Positions 22,970 through 35,812 of a stretch of DNA of 64,000 nucleotides are shown here, piece after piece; the first letter of the stretch is position 1, and the number at the start of each line of letters is the position of its first letter. Position numbers and translations under genes: made by a program. This DNA is from Arachis hypogaea (taxonomy: Eukaryota > Streptophyta > Magnoliopsida > Fabales > Fabaceae), in contig NC_092038.1 in assembly GCF_003086295.3 (NCBI RefSeq), positions 105,493,837 to 105,557,836 on the forward strand. The letters are read 5' to 3'. The notes beneath the pieces are model-generated. The model saw only the letters and a list, made by a program, of their open reading frames with translations, had not been told where the DNA came from and ran no database searches.

Positions 22970-25900
22970 ATGAATATAATTAGTTGGAATTGTAGAGGGG
23001 CCTCTGCAAAGGGGTTTCACACTACTTTTTTGGATTTAAATTCTAGATATAAATCTAACTTCTGCATTCTTCTGGAGACCCACATATCAGGCAAAAAGGC
23101 TAAAAATGTTATTAAAAATCTTGGCTTTGACACTTGGTGCATTAGTGAAGCTGAAGGCTTCTCAGGAGGAATTTGGTGCCTATGGAAATCGGCGTTCTGG
23201 AAAGTTAAACCAATCCTGACCCATAAGCAATTGGTCCACCTAGAAGTACAGTGGGAAAATGAAGATCCTTGGTTTTTCACTGCTGTTTATGGAAGTCTAC
23301 AAACAGCAAATAGGAGAGTGCTTTGGGAGATGATTGAAGATATTGCAGCAAATACAAATGGACCTTGGTGCTTAGGAGGAGATTTCAACTCTATTCTTTC
23401 TCTTGAGGATTCAGGGGGTTCTTCTAACCTTTCTATAGATACTACTAGATTTTTAAATTGTATAAATACTTGTGGTTTAAACGATTTAAATTTTTCGGGA
23501 CCTCCCTTTACTTGGCAAAGAAATAATGTTAAAAGAAGGCTAGATCGTTATCTTAGCAACCTTGATTTTACTGACCGCTTTAAAGAAGTAGGGGTAAAGC
23601 ATTTGACTAAACTTAAGTCTGATCATCTCCCTATTTTACTTGACTTTCAGATGGCACACCTTGAGGAGGTTAACAAACCTTTTCGTTTTCTTGCTCCCTG
23701 GGTTCTTCATGAGGACTACAACAACCTTGTTAAACGAAGTTGGGATAACAGAAATAACTTCACTCAGAACATTGCCAATTTTACACAAGAAGTAAAAATT
23801 TGGAACAGAGAAGTTTTTGGTCATATCTTCAGAAAAAAGCAGCGAATTTTATCAAGGCTAGAGGGAATTACCAAAAATCTAACTTTCAACCCAAATCCCT
23901 TCCTAGACAAACTCCAAAAGGAGCTTTGGCTAGAGTATGAAGGCATTGCGGTGCAGGAGGAAGTGTACTGGCAGTAGATGGCAAGGAGTAACAACCTCAA
24001 ATTTGGGGATAGAAATACCAGATATTTCCATCAGAGAGCCAATGGCAGGAGAAAAAGGAATAAAATAACAGCCCTTAAAAATGAAGCGGGAGAATGGATT
24101 GATGATGTCGAGTGTTTAAAGAGTTGGGGCGTGAGCTATTTCAAGACCCTATATTCCATGGACTCGAATTACAGTACTTTCCCATTGTCTGGCTGTTTTC
24201 CGAAGCTCCTTAGAGGGGATTACATGGATATTTCTAGAGAGATTTCTCAGGAAGAAATTAGAGCTGCCATCTTTGATATGGAAAGTTGGAAGGCCCCGGG
24301 CAGTGATGGCATTCCAGAAAAATTCTTCTAGCAATCCTGGAATATTATTGCTGATTCCCTCACGACATGGGTGAAGTCCATTTTTCAACAACCCACAAAC
24401 ATTATTAAAGTGAACAAAACGCTCATTGCGATCATCCCCAAAATTTCTATCCCAGAGAATTTTAGCCACTTTAGACCAATCAGTCTCTGTAATGTTTGCT
24501 ACAAAGTGATTACTAAAATTATTGCCTCTAGACTAAAAAAATATATACCTGTGCTTATTTCTAACACTCAAGCTAGTTTTGTCTCTGGCAGAGTTAGCAC
24601 GGATAATATCCTAGTTGTGCAGGAGATTGTTCACACCATGCGTAATAGGAGTCAAGGGAAAGGGATCATGGCCATAAAGATTGACCTAGAGAAAGCCTAC
24701 GACAGATTAAATTGGAATTTCGTGGTGGAGACCTTGAAAGATGTTGGAATTCCAGAAGAGATCATTAATGTTATTACCTACTGCATATCCACTCCTACTA
24801 TGAATCTCCTTTGGAATGGTTCATCGTCTGAGGCCTTCTCTCCTACAAGGGGAATAAGACAGGGAGATCCCCTCTCACCTTATCTCTTCGTCCTTTGTAT
24901 CGAGCGTTTATCTCACCTTATTAATAAACTTGTTGCTGATAAGAAATGGGAACCAATAACTATTTCTAGAAATGGGCCTAAAATATCTCATCTTTGTTTT
25001 GCAGATGATCTAGTTCTTTTTGCTAGAGCTACTAGTAAACAAGTGCAAATGATAAAAAATATCTTACATACTTTTTGTGAAAGCTCAGGACAAAGAATAA
25101 GTTTCAACAAGTCTTGTGTTTTCTTCTCAAAAAATGTAAATCACAATGTCAGGCAACATTTAAGCCAGGAGCTTGGGGTGACCCTCACGGCAAATTTGGG
25201 AAAGTATTTAGGAGTGCACCTAATACATGAGAAGTGCAAACAACAACATTTTCAGTTCATCATTGACCGTATGCAAGCCAAACTTTCTAGTTGGAATAAG
25301 AAATCTCTATCCTTTGCTGGGAGATGCACCCTTATCCAATCGGTGCTATCAACTATACCTAGCTACTGCATGCAAACTATGAAGATTCCTACGGCAGTCT
25401 GTGCAAAAATGGACAAAATCTATAGGGATTTCCTTTGGAGAAGCAGCGATGAAGAAAGAAAAGTTCACCTCCTAAATTGGGAGAAAATCTGCAAACCGAA
25501 AGAGGAGGGTGGTCTAGGAATACGAAGGGCGCAGGAGACAAATCAATTATTTCTTATGAAGTTAGCCTGGGGTTTAATCCATAAAAGGGATGCCCTATGG
25601 GTTCAGGTGATGAGAGCAAAATATGGGGGAGGAGACAACACCATTCTGAAAGTCCACAAGAAAGCTAGCAACTCAAATGCCTGGATTGGAATAACTAAGG
25701 TCTGGGAGGAATTCCAAAAAAACCTTATTTGGAGGATAGGCGATGGGAAGAGCATATCCTTTTGGGACGATCACTGGATCCCAGGAGTTCAGAAGCTTAG
25801 AGATGTAGCCACGTGTAGCCTTGACGAGGCAAAGCTCAGAGAAAAAGTGAGTGACTATGTTAACTCTCAGGGCAATTGGAATTGGGCAAAACTTAGCCAG

Positions 25901-27073
25901 GTACTATCTGAGGACATCTTAGAACATATAAAAATTTTAAAATCTCCCAACCCAGACATTGGTGCAGATACAGTGGGATGGCTACCAGCAGCAGATGGCA
26001 ATTTTTCTATTAAATCAGCTTATGAAGTATATTTCACTGGAAAAGACAATAACAGCAGCTTACACAAATTACTTTGGAAAATCAAATTACCTCAGCGTTT
26101 AAAAACCTTCAGTTGGCTCCTCACACATGAAGCGCTATTAACCAACAGTAAGAGAAAGCTCAGAAACCTCACGGAAGATGGCGACTGTCCAAGATGCTGT
26201 GGAGAGGAGGAGACTTTGCTCCATGTCCTACGTGATTGCCCCTACATCCGTACGGCATAGATTAGCATAGTAAACAGAGACGAACATGACATTTTTTTCT
26301 CTCAATCTTTCCAAGATTGGCTCAGTACTAACCTTTCCTTAGTCTCTCAAAAGCACTATGGGACCCCGTGGCCCATAACTTTTGTCACAGCTTGCAACAT
26401 AACCTAGAAGTGCAGGAATGACCTCATCTTCAGGAACGAGACTCTGCCAAACAATCAGCTTCTCCAAATGATAAAAAGATTGACAGAGAATTACAATGAC
26501 ACAATAAAAATTATGGAAAAAAGCAATAGTTTACTAAGCCTTACCAGAGAGGAGCTTATTGGTTGGGAGGCGCCAAATTGGAATTGGACCAAATTGAATG
26601 TGGATGGATCGGTTAACCAACCTGGCAGTAAAGGCACTTGTGGAGGTCTCATTAGGGATTGGATGGGTCGCACTATTGCCGGATTCTCGATGAACATTGG
26701 AGTTTGTACTATTACCATGGCTGAGATTTGGGGCATGTATGTTGGGGTTAAACTAGCATCTGAGCTGGGGATTAGGAAGCTGGTGGTGGAATCAGACTCA
26801 AAGTGTGCTATAACGCTGACTCAGAAAATGTCACCGGAGATCCATGGTAACTCCTCCCTCATTCGTTCTATCAAAGAGTTGTTGGTGAAGATGGAAGATG
26901 TTGAAGTTAGACACATCTACAGAGAAGCAAATTTCTGTGCTGATGCTCTTGCTAAACTCGGACAGGAACATGAACTGGGAATTAAATTTTGGGAACAGCC
27001 ACCTCCATGTCTGTTCCATCATTTGCTTGCAGATGCAAGCGGGATGAAATTTAGTAGAATTGTAGTGCAATAG
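22970..27073 (+). pseudogene. LINE1 ORF2 (endonuclease-RT-RNase H), four TAG stops
   Basis: A single frame of 1,368 codons from ATG 22970 (or 22967) to TAG 27071-27073, with no frameshift but four interior TAGs: 23975, 24329, 26258 and 26405. Domains in order: APE-type endonuclease (MNIISWNCRG; LGGDFNSIL; SDHLPILL); reverse transcriptase with GIRQGDPLSPYLF and the catalytic FADDL at about 24998; zf-RVT with CPRCCGEEETLLHVLRDC just before 26258; RNase H with DGS, AEI, ESDS and ADALA (about 26600-26960), typical of plant L1 elements. Two of the stops sit where relatives usually keep glutamine (QQ before the gap) and two where they keep tryptophan (inference). The frame is otherwise well preserved, so decay looks recent. 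Confidence 0.9.
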
Positions 27074-27120
27074 TTTTCTTTTCCTTTGGGCCTTGGGCCC
27101 CGTCACTTATCAAAAAAAAA

Positions 27121-27184
27121 ATTAATAGTGAAAGATCACACTTTATTCCCTCAATTATTAAAAACAATTGAGAGGATCTATTTC
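27121..27184. mobile_element. MITE copy 1, right part
   Basis: Starts with the LINE1 TSD attaatagtgaaagat, continues cacactttattccctc and ends caattgagaggatctatttc, the inverted partner of the left end at 20766. Confidence 0.8.
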
Positions 27185-28470
27185 TTAACTTTATCATTTT
27201 CTCTTGCCATTTTAGACTTTTAGCACAACCTAGCTCATCAACATCATCGACCTCACGAGAGGCGGTTATGTCCGAGGAGGGACATGCTTGGTCACACAAT
27301 CTAGGAAAGAAGGACAGAACTAACAAGAATGATCATGTGTTCAAAAGAGAAATTAACTCAATTCTAGTTTCCAGAGAAGAAAAATAGATACTTGCAAATG
27401 AAGGTGTGAGTTACCAAATACTTAATTCTAAGAGATCCTTCAGCGACACTGTCAAGAAAGGCAGAGCTCCTGTTGAAATTGAGTAGCAAGAACTCATCTC
27501 TGTAGATAACAATGAAAAAATGGAGGAACACCATCAAGAAGCCAGCCTGCAAGAGGGAGAAAAGAATATAAAAAATAATAAAGTAAGTCAAATTTCAGAA
27601 ATTACAGTAAAAAAGAAAGGTGGAATCTACAATTTTAACATCAATAGTTGTTATTAAGAAACTAAGAAACCCATGGTGGGGCACATTCATAGACGCATTT
27701 CACTAGCAGCACTAACCATAAGGCTGGAAGCTATGTGGGTAAAGATGGGAAGCATTGAGATGATTAATCTAGACAACGACTTTTTTATTGTGAAATTTTA
27801 TTCTCAAGATGATTTAGACTTTCCTCTTATTGAAGCTCCATGAGAAATACTAGATCATTACCTATCTATTCATTTTTGGCAACTGATTTCAATCCTATTG
27901 AAGCTTCCATAGACAAGATTGCTGCTGGATAAGACTCCCAGGATTAGCAATTGAATATTATGAAAAAATATGCTGAAGAAAATAGGTAATGTAATCGGAA
28001 GAACAATGAAAGTTGACACTAATACAACAGATAAAAGTAGGGGTAAATTTGCTAGACTTTGCATTGAGCTAGACCTAACAGCCTCTTTGATATCCCAGTA
28101 TGCCATCAATGGTGTCAAATATAAGGTTAAATATGATAAAATTAATAACATCTATTTTGGGTGTGGCATGGTTGGACATGAAAAATAAAAATTTTTTAAA
28201 AAGGCTGAGTGGAACAACCACAACCCAACAAAAGTAACCATGAAAGAAACCATGACAAAAGGGAAAGAAGGAACAACACAGGGAGGAATAGGAAAAAATA
28301 TTTTAGGAATAACAAAAAAAGACAAGGACAAACAAGTCATTGTGAAAAAAATAAAGAGTATGGACCTTGGATGGTCTAAAGGTCTACACATGAAAAAAAA
28401 AGAGGAAAAGGTGATACTGGCACAAGAGTTAGTAGAGAAATAGAAAGTGTATGGATTGTAAAAGAATGGG
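27185..28470 (+). pseudogene. LINE2 ORF1, decayed
   Basis: Pieces of an L1 ORF1 in several frames with stops: around 27710-27840 AALTIRLEAMW and DNDFFIVKFYSQDDL (DUF4283-like), then from 27970 KIGNVIGRTMKVDTNT and GKFARLCIELDL, and a knuckle remnant FGCGMVGHEK at about 28155 with its first Cys lost. It is clearly older than LINE1 and from another family. The 5' end was not found; the start given is the end of MITE copy 1. Confidence 0.75.
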
Positions 28471-28640
28471 GAATGGATCCTCTCAATTGTTAAAAAAAAT
28501 TGAGGGAGTAAAGTGTGATTTCTCACCCTTTATTATTCTCTTTCTCTCTCATATTTTTTCTTAGTTCCACTTATAAAATTAATGGTGAAAGATCGCACTT
28601 TACCCCTTCAATTGTTAAAAAAAATTGAGAGGACCCATTC
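28471..28640. mobile_element. MITE copy 2 (intact)
   Basis: 170 bp with inverted ends gaatggatcctctcaattg and caattgagaggacccattc; the inverted repeat extends about 45 bp inward (gtaaagtgtgat against atcgcactttac). It interrupts LINE2 ORF1. Same family as the copy split by LINE1. Confidence 0.85.
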
Positions 28641-29561
28641 TCAAAAAAATGGGGTGTAATATGAGACTTGTAGCACTCAGTACCTAGAATGCTGGGGTGG
28701 AAATAGAAAGAAATAACGGTTCCCAAAATATCCCCACTAAGAGAAATCAGAATCCTGACCTAATAAAAAAATTATTGAGAGAGAAAATAAGAAACCTAAA
28801 AAAAAGTTCAACCACCAAGTCCCAAAGTAGAACAAATCTGATAATACCGAGGCCAATACACAGCAAATCACAACTCGTAGTCCAACAATAGTTCAACCCA
28901 CTACTCATATCATAAATGAATCTATACTAGCCCAAAATCATGTCCTTACCAATGGTGAAAACCTTGAACATACCCCAGCCCATAACCAGGAACACACTCC
29001 AAGCCATAACCTTACTCTTATCAATGAAAACAACTAGACCCAATTGAATAAATAAGTCCATCAACCCTTAAACCGTGTGAGTCTGTATGAGAAAAAAATC
29101 CCTTAAACCATATTGAAAATTGGATTAATTACCGAAATAATACCCTATCCACCCAAGAGACTATTATTCAAGAAACTTTGATGACAGAGTCAGTGCTTGT
29201 AGAGGAGGAGAGGTTCAACCCACCTGACCCTGAACTCCTTGACCTGCACTCTATTGAATCACAAATTATGATAGAGGATACAGAGAACTCTAAGAAGAAG
29301 TAGAATCACACAAGGGATATAAATCTCTGCATTGGAGATATCATTAATAGAATGCAAGGCATAAAGACCCAATATATGTCAGAAAATGAGGAGACCGTGA
29401 TAAATAAGGCACCTCTTTAGGGGGCAACACAGAACAAACTAGATAGGTAATTCTCTCTTTCTTCCCTTGTATTTATCATATAGTTCATACATGAAATTAT
29501 TGAGAGGTAGCTAGTAGAGATTTAGCCGCACCTTAAAGGAGATAATTAGACAAGCTAAACC
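28641..29561 (+). pseudogene. LINE2 ORF1 tail and ORF2 start, decayed
   Basis: Low-complexity Asn/Gln/Pro-rich C-terminal part of ORF1 with many stops, then at 29491 an ATG followed by lysine/leucine codons as in L1 ORF2 starts. Shortly after comes RTLKEIIRQAKPK, a conserved beginning of the endonuclease domain. The reading is cut at about 29561. Confidence 0.6.
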
Positions 29562-31355
29562 TAAGGATGACAATAGGACTTTATGGGGGTGGGAATCTCT
29601 CCCCCCTCCTCCATTTCCGTTTAGTAAAATGCATTCTATCTCCTTTCATTTTCGTTACGGGTCTCCATTTATTTTTTTCCATGGGGAATGTGGATACCCA
29701 CGGATATCCATGAATATTAAACATTAAAAAATTAAAAAACTAACAGAATCATAATAAAATTTAATACAATTCAACTAAATATATCAAATTAAAATACAAT
29801 TCAAATACAAATTAAACATAATCAATATACACACAAAATCTCCAACATACAAATTAAAATAAAATGAAATAGAAAAGCTTCCAACAAAATGATATAACAA
29901 TTCTTGGTGGTCGATCATAGTTGGTAATAATACTCCCTTCTTATAATGACACATATTTGAATAATTGGTTATTACAAATATAAATATTATACACATTATT
30001 AATTTATTTCTTGATAAAACTTAAAAAAAAAGCCACTAAACATATACGTACATAAGAATGTTTAGTAATTTTTTTTGTGTGAGAATTTTATGGGTCTCCG
30101 TAAAATGAGTACCTCAATTTAGGGGTGGCAATAGGGCGGCTAGGGGCAAATTTTCGCCCTTTCTAACTTTGTTTGTCCTTCTTTGACTTAGACACTATCC
30201 GACCACCACTACCCATAGGTAGTAAAATATTCTACCCAAATCCGCCCCCACGGGTATTCGCCCTTACCCGTCCTTATAACAATTAAATAACGTATTAAAT
30301 TTTATATATTCATACATAAATTAAAATAAAAAGGTTCATTTATTCATAAAATGTCAAATAACATGAAATTTAAAATATAAACTAATGTTTGATCACTAAA
30401 CAAATTTAACACTATAATAAAAAATTACAACATTAGATATAAATAAGTCTTCAAGATCAATTTTTAACTTTTCATCACCATTAAAAATTTGAAAGTCAAT
30501 ATTTAAACCTAAAAATCAAATGTAGATTAAATAATCTTAACGCACTTACATCGAAAAAATTAAAAAAATATCAGTAGCAAAACCATATATAAACTTTTCA
30601 ACAAAGAGCCTGATGCTAAAACGTACTAAGTGCACATATACAATCAAATACAAAAGTAAAAGTACAGAGTAAATTTTAAAATAGACAAACAAGTATATTA
30701 ATCAACATTTTGAATTCATTAAAGGTCCTGCTTTCTAACATTAGCTTCCTAACATAAGTTTTAGTTACAAAGTAAACAATGTTGTAGCAACGAGTCTGTG
30801 GAACAAATAGAGAAGAACTTACAGTGACAAAGTGCAGATTCACAATGAGAGAGAGGAACTTACCTACATATGAAGGCATGGTGGCAGGCTCAAAGGAAGA
30901 CTAGGCCATGGTTAGAGGAAAGGAGCAACGATGACGGGCAAAAAAGGAAGTTTCAAAGACGATGGGCTCACCATGGTTGGTCCAATGCAAAGACGCATTA
31001 CAGATAGTGGTAAGTTTCTCGGACGATGGGTTTTCTCAGAAAGAGCAGTGGAGAAGAAGACCCTGAGGGCTCAAAGTCTGGGGAGGCTAGAGGTAGTGAT
31101 TTAGGATTGGACTTCTGGACTTTAGAGGCAGTGACGAATCCTAAAGCATGCTTATAAATTTTTAAATTTATTCAATTTTATATATTTATATTATATAATA
31201 TATATTCTGGGACAAGTAGGGACTGATACACCCTAATCTCGACTCTGCCCCACCTTGCTCAAACACCTGCCCCAAAGAAAACCCATCCCACCTCGAGTCG
31301 GATTATTATCCGTCCCGACTAGATAGGGGCGAGTCGGGTACTCTTGCTACCCCTA
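29562..31355. mobile_element. hAT-like non-autonomous DNA, one or two nested copies
   Basis: The clearest unit is 30120-31355, with TAGGGGTGGCAA and TTGCTACCCCTA ends and flanking 8-mers cctcaatt and ccttaatc (6 of 8). Just upstream, 29562 starts with a related end (taaggatgacaata), and 29562-30119 has similar gggtctcc and atacccacgg phrases. So a second, older copy may be nested or fused here. No transposase ORF; the outer boundary is unresolved. It lies inside the LINE2 endonuclease region. Confidence 0.6.
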
Positions 31356-31738
31356 CCTTAATCCCTACACTCGTCTGATATAGTGATACTTCTAAAAACT
31401 AGATGTAGTGGTCGTAGTACATGAATATCTATAAGAAGTTTTGGATTGCACTTTAAACATATAGAGGAGGTAGTGGAATTTAGTGGAGCTATTTGGATGC
31501 TCTAGAAACTATCCAACTCTTAATATATCCATTCTCAAATTGAAACTCCATTATGTACATATAAAAGTCAAGGAGAATAGCCAAAATAGTTGGAAACTAG
31601 CTGTAATTTATGCAATCCCACTAGAGGCAAGTAGAAAGAGAATGTGGGAGAAAATAAAAATTAGAGCTGATAATAATACAGACGAATAGCTACTAATGAA
31701 AGACTTTAATAATATAGCAAATCCTTGAAAAAAAGGGT
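31356..31738 (+). pseudogene. LINE2 ORF2 endonuclease fragment
   Basis: With stops and shifts it reads DIVILLKTRCSGRST, then LHFKHIEEVVEFSGAIWML, then NSQNSWKLAVIYAIPLEASR, and ends with FNNIAN, a remnant of the GDFN catalytic motif. These are successive blocks of the L1 APE endonuclease. The frame is cut at 31738 by gypsy-A and resumes at 39096. Confidence 0.8.
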
Positions 31739-34700
31739 TGTAAAATCCAAGAGATTAGTAAATAATTAGCAAATAAATTAATTATTAATAAAAAAATTAG
31801 AAAATTAAAATTTAGAGTTTAATGTGGTAGAATTAATTAAAATATAAATTTTAACACCAATTTTAAAGAAAGCGACCTAAGATTGAGCCGAACGGGTCGA
31901 ATTAGGCGAACCGGACCCAAAACGGGCCTAAGGCCGAATGTTAACACTTAATAAAAATGGCTTTCACCATCTTCTCTCTCCCTTAAATACAATTCACGCT
32001 GGAAGCTTCAAGAGAGGGAAGAGAGTTCCAAAACACAAACCCTCGCTTCCATAATCAAATCCGTGTAACTTTTGATCCAAAGCTCCAATCGTCGTACCGT
32101 TTGCGACCACATGTCCACGGCGGCGAGCTCTACAAAGCCCAGTTATTGGTTAGGTAAGGAAGTCATGATTTCTTCCTCAATTTTCCCATTTCAAGTTTCA
32201 AAATTCTTGGGTTTCGGTATTGAAATTTTATGTAATTTCGGTGTTTAAGATCAAATTAACTTGGTGGACTTGTCGAGTCTTGTCCCAATTTTCTATTAAA
32301 AAGGTGAGAATCTTAGAACCCTAATTAATTTTTAAATTTTGTGCTGCGTATTAAGTTTTGGATATATATATATATATGTGGTAATATGAATCAGGTATGT
32401 ATATTTGTAAATTGGAGCTTGTTTGTATACATTGGAGGGTTGGTGGAGTTTGGGAGACTTTGCCTTGGAGATTTTGAACCTTTGGGGGCTGTGTTTGGTG
32501 GCTTGGTGGTGTCTCGGGTAATACATGAAAATTGGCCAAGGTATGGTTTAAGTTTTGCGTACTTAATATATAATGTTCTGTGAAAACTTAGGCTAATTGA
32601 CTATATGATAAGAATGAATGTATGAGCATGTAAATTGTTTAGTGCTTAATGATAAATGTTGAGTTTGTCTTATTGTTGATATTAGTGTTGGATTACTAAA
32701 TGATGAATTATTGATGCTTGCTAAGGTAAAGGAATGAATATGAGTTTGTGGTGGTATGTTGGCGAATATTGAGACTAAAGTAATAAATTTTAGGTATGAG
32801 ATTATGTATATATTGAGGAATAACTGATTGAAGTAGGTTGTGGATGGTTTTGGCAATATAAATGGTATATGGCTGTGTTAAATATATGTAATGGAAGTAT
32901 GACTTGAGTTTGGTTTTAAGGAAAATGGAGGTTTGAAGGTTTTTATGTAAAACTGAGTTTGGACAAACTTCGGCGAGCCAAAACTTGGTTTCTAGGCCCT
33001 CAAATGGTTTCAAATATGATTTATATAAAAATTGGGTCTGTGAAGTTTACGTTGTTCGAAGAATGGAAAAAAAATAATTTATAGTGAAAAAGTTATGTGC
33101 GTTAGAAGTTCGGAGTGCAAACTGAAAATTCTGCTGCATTTAGCATTTTTGCTGTTCTGCATAAGCTTGCGTACACGACCATCTACACGCGAGCGACCAA
33201 CCTTTTCGGGTTGGGCATCTCGTGTACTCGAGCAAGGTGCTTGCGTATGCGAGGAAGGAAAAAGTACGCCCACGCGTACGCGTGGCCCACTTGTACGCGT
33301 GGCCTTTCCGTAATGCACTCCCATGCATATGCGTGGGCCCTGTTTCAACAAAATGAGATTATGTATTTTAAAGCTCAAATTCAAACCTCTAAACTTCTAT
33401 TTTCATTCTTTTAACCCTAGATATTGTTAGTAAGCCTAGTAATAGAATGAAGTTAGAAAATTGTGGTAACTTAAAGATGAAGAAAGATTTTTAAAAGGTA
33501 ATAAGTGGTTAAAGAAGATGGTATTTGATTGATAAAGATGACGAAAGTGGTGTATGAGGCAATTAAGAGAGGAATATGTAATTGAGAGCGATGTATAAGA
33601 GAAATGATGAAGTTAATTAATTGGGAATAATGGAACATATGATAAATGATTAACTGGCTATGATTTATTGAGGAAGTGTGGTAGTGTTGTGAGTATGCCG
33701 GAGATGCATATGTGAGCTAAAGATTGAACATTATTGAGCTTGGGGTGTTGTCTCCTCCATGTTAGCTTAGGGTGTTGTTCTCCCATGTCGGCCTGGGATT
33801 CATCCCACGGATAATATTGAGCTTGGGATGTTGTCTTCTCCATGTCAGTTTAGGATTCGTCCCATGAATAATATTGAGCTTTGGGTGTTGACCCTCTCAT
33901 GTCAGCTTGGAATTCTTTGCATGGTTAATTTCATACGGTTATCTACAAGGACATGTCGGGCTGGCTACGTAACTGACAGTTGATATCAACAGCCATAAGA
34001 CAAGCATACATCATGTGCATATTGTTTGTTTTGCTTGCTTGTGAACTATATGGGATTGCCTACATGTTTATAATATGTTATTTGTTATAATTGTTATCTG
34101 TACTACTTGTAAACTACTTGTGTTTGCCTTATTTTGCTTGTTTGTCTGTGCAACTCATAGGAGATGGAGGAACAGAGGAAAGCTGGGAAAGTTTAGTGTA
34201 TAGGTTAAGTTTAGTTAGGTTGAGAATCTTTAGACGACCACCTATTCATGGCTTATGTTTTTAGTTCCTTATGCTTTAACTCTGAGTGTCGACGTTCTAA
34301 GATTGCCTCTGACATTCACCATGTTGAGAACCTCTGGTTCTCAATCCATACTCTGTTGTTGTTTTTCAGATACAGGTCCAGAGGCAACTCGGTAGCTGTC
34401 TGGAGCTTTTGCAGCGAAGTTGTTTCCATTTGGGGTTTCGTTGTTCTTTTGATATTTTGATATGTATATATATGTATTAGACTCTCCTTTATGTGTATAT
34501 TACTACTTTACTGTTGTACCTTCTAGAGGTTTTATGGAGAACTAGGGCTTTTAAACATGTTCCTTTGGGCTTAAGGTTATATATTTGTTTGTAAATATCT
34601 CTCTGGCCAGCCTTAGCTTCGCAGACTGAGTTAGGAGCTTGTTATTTTGTATCCTTGACTCCCTGCTGTTACTTTCTATATATTTAGGTTTATGAACCTT

Positions 34701-34799
34701 AGTTTTTTTTTTCGTACGCAAGTTCTTCGTTTACGTGAGAGTTACGACTTTTGTTTTAAACTTTTCTTCACAGGCTCTTCGATATAAATTCCTTTCAAC

Positions 34800-34830
<31 letters not shown>

Positions 34831-34918
34831 TTATACATTTTTACTTTTAGAGGATGTAATACCTTGCCACCTCAACTTTATGACTTAAGCATAAGACTCT
34901 GTGTGGTAGGGTGTTACA
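31739..34918 (+). repeat. 5' LTR of gypsy-A
   Basis: 3,180 bp. Contains a CpG-rich CGCGTACGCG cluster (about 33170-33330), a gagcttggggtgttgtctcc tandem array (about 33733-33920), a TTGATATCAA palindrome block (about 33980) and an (ATT)9 microsatellite (34799-34825). The many small open frames here are not genes. Confidence 0.9.
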
Positions 34919-35812
34919 TTATGGTATCAGAGTAGTTCGTTCCCGTAGAGCCTGGAGAATGGACTGATTATACTTCTGAGCATACTCTGGGTGTGTGAAC
35001 ATGTGCTATTTTAGATGTCTACTTGACATATATAGCATTAATGTTCATGAGCATTACCTTTGGAGACACGAAGCACTAGACTTTGGATATTAAGACTGAT
35101 CACCTTAATATCAAATTTTCAGTGTGGACAAGACCCAAATGGCATCTCGTGGACGTGAGTGAGGTAATACAGTTGATTTTCTCACTGCTGCTGTGCAAGA
35201 TTTTGCTGCGGAATGGAGGCAATAATGGACCTAGCGATGAATGAAACCAAGAGATTCGAACTCGTGCAGCTATGGCGAAGGTCGATAACATTTAGTTAGA
35301 AAGATGGAGAGATTCAAGGAGTGTTCAGGCAGAGTAAGTGAATAATTTAGAATCTTAGTGGCTTATAATCAGAGTCGCGATGCGGAAGCGCGACGATTTT
35401 GGTGGCTCTATAATTGTATCGACGTGAGAAAGGAGTTTTAGGATATGAAGTGTCTTGAGGAATCAGTGTAGGATCGAGGAGTGAAAAGTGTGTGTGATTT
35501 AGGCTATAACAGATTGAATTAGACTAAGAAATTAGAAAATTGATTAGTGTTTGAGATAGTTGAGAAGGATTTGAGATTAATTTGACTTAGATGGAACTCT
35601 TGAAGGTTAAGGAAGTTGCAGTCATTGAGAAAGAGTTAGACGAAACTAAGAATGAAATTGACGGGTGTAGCTTAGGCTTGAAATGGTAATAGGGTGTTAA
35701 ATTGATGCTGGAGAATGACAAAATGAATAATAAGAGGTCGGTTAAATATGAGGAAGCGTAGCAGATTTGAGAGCAAATTTTTGAGGGCAAAAATTTATGT
35801 TAGGGGGTAGGA
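34919..35812 (+). pseudogene. gypsy-A interior, gag remnant
   Basis: 894 bp. Begins with primer site TGGTATCAGAG at 34922. Near 35138 a gag-like start (ATG GCA TCT CGT GGA CGT) is followed within a few codons by TGA. The rest has frequent stops; a short Lys/Glu-rich stretch at about 35591 (LLKVKEVAVIEKELDETKNE) could be a coiled-coil remnant. No enzymatic domain is visible. Confidence 0.7.

Larger units (their letters stand above)
20886..27120 (+). mobile_element. near full-length L1-type LINE (LINE1)
   Basis: About 6.2 kb with a short 5' leader, ORF1, ORF2, a 3' end ccttgggccccgtcacttat and a poly-A tail (27112-27120). It is flanked by a perfect TSD attaatagtgaaagat (20870-20885 and 27121-27136), extended by As. 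The site inside the MITE is A-rich (TATAAAATT), as expected for L1 endonuclease. Both ORFs are interrupted, so the copy is inactive. Confidence 0.94.

Noticed and set aside
33079..33414. Overlapping open frames on both strands in gypsy-A LTRs, Arg/Thr-rich
   Set aside because: They arise from the CGCGTACGCG repeats, which lack stops in every frame; the same happens at 37162-37479, 53874-54180 and 62133-62474.
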